This document shows positions 49,048 through 50,015 of a DNA stretch of 50,015 nucleotides, one piece after another. The stretch is from Limisphaerales bacterium. GTDB lineage: Bacteria; Verrucomicrobiota; Verrucomicrobiia; Limisphaerales; BOG-1460. Position 1 is the stretch's first letter, and each line of letters starts with the position of its first letter. A program made the translations under genes and the position numbers. Where the stretch lies: the NCBI GenBank assembly GCA_003159675.1, contig PLQC01000040.1, forward strand, positions 34,087 through 84,101, written 5' to 3'. The notes below the pieces were generated by a model that saw only the letters and a program-made list of their open reading frames with translations, was not told where the DNA came from and ran no database searches.

Positions 49048-50015
49048 CTAACGGTGGGCATTTGTAACTTCGCTCATGTTCGCAAAGATTGGTTCAAAAA
49101 GCGGGCGCAGCAACATTGCCCCGGCAACGGTGAGATGATCCTTGTCGCAATAGAGGGCTTTGCCACCCGACTCCACTCGGCACAGATTGTTGGTGCTCAC
49201 AAATAAATCAGTTGGATCAAGGACAGTAACCTGCGGAAATAATCTAGTTAGGCCTTGAAAAACCGGATCCTGATGTTGGAATTCAGCACGATATTCTGCA
49301 AGAGGCAAACCGAGTTTTTCGGGATCGTCGCCGTGCCAAATAGCAGAAGCTAGAGCATCCGGCACATTCCAACGTTGTATCGGAACGTCTCTCATGACCC
49401 ATATTCTGGTGCAAGAACCTTTGAGAATATCAAGCGTAGCAAGCAAACATCTGCGAAGTTGCCATGTTTCTTTCCCACCCCACCGCGCAACGAGAATTAC
49501 GTCTCTTACGCGCCTCTTGCGAATGAAGTCAACGACCGCATTGTTGTAAGGAATGCATTCTTCGCGCAAGGAGCTAGGATTGTTATCCTCAAAACCGACC
49601 AACGGAGTCGTTCCCGCATGCGTCGCCGCAACACCGCGGATGGCATGTTCCTCGCAAAGCGTATCGAAAACCGGCATCACGGCCATGGCATGACTGTCGC
49701 CCCACACAAGCAGTTTTATGGGTTGTTGTTTATTACTGGTTCGTAGTTCAAACAAATCTCCAGCCAGCGCTTGCTTCAAGCTTAACTCTTTTTTAAAGAC
49801 CAAATCGGGGCTTATGTTTGCATACCGCAGCGCGTCGGCGGGAAGCCTTGAAGGCAGTCCGTGAGATATGAAGACGGCCAACCCTGCGAATAGTAGCACG
49901 GCGGTGGTGACACCAGCGAAACTGAAGATTTGTGATCTGGTCTTCAGGATCACACGCTGCCGAAACGGCGTTTCCACAAATTTCCAGGACAACACGGCCA
50001 GACCAACGCTCGCGA
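49048..50015 (-). CDS. OafA-type acyltransferase, C-terminal SGNH part (5' end outside window)
   Basis: 322 codons visible, with no start inside the window. ASVGLAVLSWKFVETPFR is the last membrane helix of the acyltransferase-3 domain, followed by one more helix (VTTAVLLFAGLAVFISHG). The SGNH domain then has LLVWGDSHAMAVMPVFD (GDSH), VARWGG and the C-terminal DKDHLTVAGAMLLRPLF (DxxH). These enzymes O-acylate surface polysaccharides. Its stop overlaps the start region of the GT4 gene. Confidence 0.92.
   Translation of the reverse strand, partial: ASVGLAVLSWKFVETPFRQRVILKTRSQIFSFAGVTTAVLLFAGLAVFISHGLPSRLPADALRYANISPDLVFKKELSLKQALAGDLFELRTSNKQQPIKLLVWGDSHAMAVMPVFDTLCEEHAIRGVAATHAGTTPLVGFEDNNPSSLREECIPYNNAVVDFIRKRRVRDVILVARWGGKETWQLRRCLLATLDILKGSCTRIWVMRDVPIQRWNVPDALASAIWHGDDPEKLGLPLAEYRAEFQHQDPVFQGLTRLFPQVTVLDPTDLFVSTNNLCRVESGGKALYCDKDHLTVAGAMLLRPLFEPIFANMSEVTNAHR

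Overview
The window looks like a chromosomal stretch of a Verrucomicrobiota bacterium, most probably of the Pedosphaera/Limisphaerales kind. This is inferred from a PEP-CTERM exported protein, an H-X9-DG prepilin-type fragment, an exopolysaccharide (EPS) locus with WecA-, WcaF- and WbuB-like genes, weak Shine-Dalgarno signals with many GTG/TTG starts, and intergenic GAAAGCTGAAA-type repeats. No rRNA or taxonomic marker gene is present, so the assignment is tentative.

Layout. (1) 1-743: start of a large exported FN3/cadherin-like repeat protein on the minus strand, cut by the window edge. (2) 1301-9939: a tRNA-Ala(GGC) gene carrying a compact integrated element of about 8.6 kb. It has a perfect 50-bp att duplication, paired arm-type repeats at both ends, a tyrosine integrase, a small HTH excisionase-like protein, DNA-binding and replication-like proteins, a terminase-small-subunit-like protein, an HK97-fold major capsid protein and several tiny proteins, mostly joined by ATGA overlaps. 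No large terminase, portal, protease or tail gene is present, so it resembles a phage satellite (PICI-like) rather than a prophage. (3) 10141-19318: housekeeping genes: phosphate acetyltransferase with a separate AAA/DRTGG regulatory protein, hisC, argA, an L,D-transpeptidase, a thioredoxin-like protein lacking one Cys, proA and an ATP-grasp-like protein. (4) 19397-22428: an initiator tRNA followed by three exact 60-bp repeats of its 3' half, a GIY-YIG endonuclease gene whose stop codon lies in a fourth 3' half, a decayed island (VapBC, transposase and AbiE remnants) bracketed by GTGGCGACA arm-like repeats, and finally the 5' half of the same tRNA. (5) 22866-50015: an EPS/surface-glycan locus, almost all on the minus strand, with a WecA-like initiator, many GT2 and GT4 glycosyltransferases, acyl/acetyltransferases, methyltransferases, a Wzy-like polymerase, a pectate-lyase-fold protein and a YdcF-like protein. 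A HepT/MNT toxin pair, a lone ribbon-helix-helix protein and four-helix-bundle genes sit among them.

Three things stand out. First, the capsid-bearing mini-element in tRNA-Ala. Second, the tRNA-fMet half-gene array with its GIY-YIG nuclease. Third, a palindromic repeat that is translated in frame, in the same orientation and phase, inside two unrelated EPS genes (a glycosyltransferase and a DUF218 protein), with compensatory changes in its outer arms. A simpler heptanucleotide repeat is translated inside a third EPS gene. An acyltransferase gene is broken by two in-frame stops and a foreign segment of about 0.9 kb. All functional calls come from reading the translations; no database search was run.
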